A program made the translations under genes and the position numbers. From Azospirillum sp. 47_25 (GTDB lineage Bacteria > Pseudomonadota > Alphaproteobacteria > RF32 > CAG-239), in contig MNTU01000016.1 of the NCBI GenBank assembly GCA_001917125.1, positions 87,188-151,187 on the forward strand: a stretch of 64,000 nt of DNA, read 5' to 3'. This document shows, piece by piece, positions 62,701 through 64,000 of this stretch. Position 1 is the stretch's first letter. Every line of letters begins with the position of its first letter. The notes under the pieces are model-generated. The model did no database searches and was not told where the DNA came from. It saw only the letters and a list, made by a program, of their open reading frames with translations.

Positions 62701-64000
62701 TTATCGAAAAACGGAATAATCTTTTGTTGTATAATAAGTATATTCTCCGGAATAGTTTGCCGGACTAATACTGCTGGAATAACCGGTAAGTTTAGCGTTT
62801 TTACCCATGGCAATACTGTTAACGCCGCTGCGGATATTCATAATAGAATTGTCTCCGACAGCCACACTGACATTTGAACCGCTATCACAGTCCGCTTCTG
62901 AGTTGTTTCCGACAATATATATGCCGTCAACACTATAATAGTTCCATATTTTTATATATTTACCTTTATTTAATGTTAACCAGTAATCAAACCTTTTGTT
63001 GTTACCCTGTATATAGAGTTCTTGTGCAGAAATACCTCTTTCCGAACTATTGAAAGGATTGTTAATATCTCCCAGAACAATCATCGCTATATAACTTAAT
63101 GTTTGATATTGCTTGTCTGAAGAGTTATCAACAGCCAGAGAGGCATCTTCGTCTATGACCATATAACCGAACGGCCTTTCTACATAGGCACCTTTGCTTA
63201 TATGAAAATTATTTTGACCACTTTTGAGGTATAAACTCTCATGAAACGCACTGTTAACATAAATATCCACGTTATTCAGTACGGTAAAACTGTTGTGGCT
63301 GTTGAAAAGAGGTGAACCTTTTCCGTTTGATACATCAATTGTAATATCGGACAGAACTAAATTAGTTCCGGTAATATAGCTCTGTGCTGTTTCCGTAAAA
63401 GTTAATTTAGCCGAATTTTTGCTGCTTCCGTAAATGTGTTTGTCACTGGCGGTAACGTAAGTAGTCATATAGTCTCCTTGTTTGGTACAAGTCAATTGAC
63501 CGGAGACTTTAATGTTGAAAATATCTGGATTGTTCAAGGCTTTATAGAAACCTGTGCAATCAGTAACCACCACTTCTTCAGAGTTTTTTTGAGCAGCTGT
63601 CGGCTCATAATATTTAAAGGTAATATTGATATTTTTATCAGCGTAAGAAAAATTTGTAGATTTTGATTGACAATTCGTCAAATTGCTTTTGCAAGCTATT
63701 TCAGAAAAGATGTAATCCTCGAAAGAATAATCCCACATATGCTCTTTTTTGCCGTCGCATTCTTCTCCGTAAGCTAAATAATTGTCACTTTTCGCATAGT
63801 TGAATTCACTGCCGCAAGGAGATGTGCAGCCTTCATATTTTCCGCCGCAGGAATTGCCGGTTAAGACTTTGTCGCCGGTGCAGTTGGAACTGTCATATTG
63901 AAACTTGGGATCGCAGACTTCTTTGCATTCGGAGAATTTCTTAAGGCTTCCGGAATAGCAGACCTCGGCGCCGGCGGCTCCCCCGTCGGTGCATTCCTTG
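62701..64000 (-). CDS. Large cysteine-rich surface protein, C-terminal part (cut by window edge)
   Basis: The open frame continues from the stop at 62701 through 63999 without interruption (433 residues). The visible N-terminal part is cysteine-rich with short repeats such as CTDGG, CKEVCDP, NSCGGKYEGCTSPC and GEECDGKK. After about residue 105 it turns into a Thr/Ser/Asn-rich region with regularly spaced short strands (VVVTDCTGFYKAL, LSDITIDVSNGKGSPLFNSH, NNVDIYVNSAFHESLYLKSG) that looks like a parallel beta-helix. It has no LPXTG and no obvious outer-membrane barrel. A secreted or surface location is inferred from composition. The N-terminus lies beyond the window. Confidence 0.75.
   Translation of the reverse strand, partial: KECTDGGAAGAEVCYSGSLKKFSECKEVCDPKFQYDSSNCTGDKVLTGNSCGGKYEGCTSPCGSEFNYAKSDNYLAYGEECDGKKEHMWDYSFEDYIFSEIACKSNLTNCQSKSTNFSYADKNINITFKYYEPTAAQKNSEEVVVTDCTGFYKALNNPDIFNIKVSGQLTCTKQGDYMTTYVTASDKHIYGSSKNSAKLTFTETAQSYITGTNLVLSDITIDVSNGKGSPLFNSHNSFTVLNNVDIYVNSAFHESLYLKSGQNNFHISKGAYVERPFGYMVIDEDASLAVDNSSDKQYQTLSYIAMIVLGDINNPFNSSERGISAQELYIQGNNKRFDYWLTLNKGKYIKIWNYYSVDGIYIVGNNSEADCDSGSNVSVAVGDNSIMNIRSGVNSIAMGKNAKLTGYSSSISPANYSGEYTYYTTKDYSVFR

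Overview
The window looks like chromosomal DNA of an alphaproteobacterium with a fairly low GC content (roughly mid-40s percent by eye). The evidence is gene order. The order rho, mnmE, mnmG, rsmG, parA, parB on one side of a gap and coaE, dnaQ on the other is the classic alphaproteobacterial origin neighbourhood. Other alphaproteobacterial blocks are addB-addA next to a MurU-type nucleotidyltransferase, lptF-lptD-surA-rsmA, MlaE-MlaF-radA-cvpA, ffs-dnaX-ybaB-recR, gpmI-envC-ctpA-yibQ-rppH, and a Mic60-like gene beside tsaD. Several of these blocks have lost members compared with better known relatives: no lptG, pdxA, hemE, aroB, purF or amgK is seen at the expected places. This suits a reduced, host- or gut-associated lineage, but that placement is inference.

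Layout. 1-6.7 kb: addA (cut by the window edge), addB, an HD-domain protein, a MurU-like nucleotidyltransferase, rdgB and rph. 6.7-13.9 kb: a GT5 glycogen synthase, grpE, ftsK, fabD and fabG. 14.1-15.5 kb: an AT-rich accessory module of two small unknown genes divergent from an XRE regulator. 15.6-20.9 kb: the LPS and outer-membrane assembly operon. 21-24.3 kb: two unrecognised proteins, an XRE regulator, xerD and a 47-residue membrane peptide. 24.3-31.2 kb: aroK, an archaeal-type ADP-dependent sugar kinase, a Mic60-like protein, tsaD, nth, a histidine-phosphatase-like gene, dnaQ and coaE. 31.2-31.7 kb: a non-coding AT-rich gap with DnaA boxes and three TTAA-N7-TTAA (CtrA-type) sites, which I call the replication origin. 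31.7-42.2 kb: rho to parB, with extra lineage genes (a membrane protein, a HAD phosphatase, a 127-residue protein and two HD-domain paralogues) inserted. 42.4-48.1 kb: a membrane nuclease, tsaE, hprK-like, MlaE/MlaF, radA and cvpA. 48.1-54.4 kb: a PEBP protein, yraN, rsmI, an LppC lipoprotein, SRP RNA, dnaX, ybaB and recR. 54.5-62.4 kb: a minus-strand cell-envelope block (rppH, yibQ, ctpA, envC-like, gpmI) and PBP1A. The window ends in the C-terminal part of a cysteine-rich surface protein.

The most notable signals are at the DNA level around the origin. Two perfect parS sites lie inside mnmG and rsmG. A 14-bp motif ACAC(C/T)GTATTTAAA occurs eight times, always on the plus strand, only between 34.9 and 40.0 kb, and in two different reading registers in the genes that contain it. 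I cannot match it to a known binding site. Also notable are a 9-A slippage site in dnaX with nearby stop codons in both alternative frames, and a family of three small HD-domain hydrolases. No CRISPR array, insertion sequence, tRNA or rRNA gene was seen.
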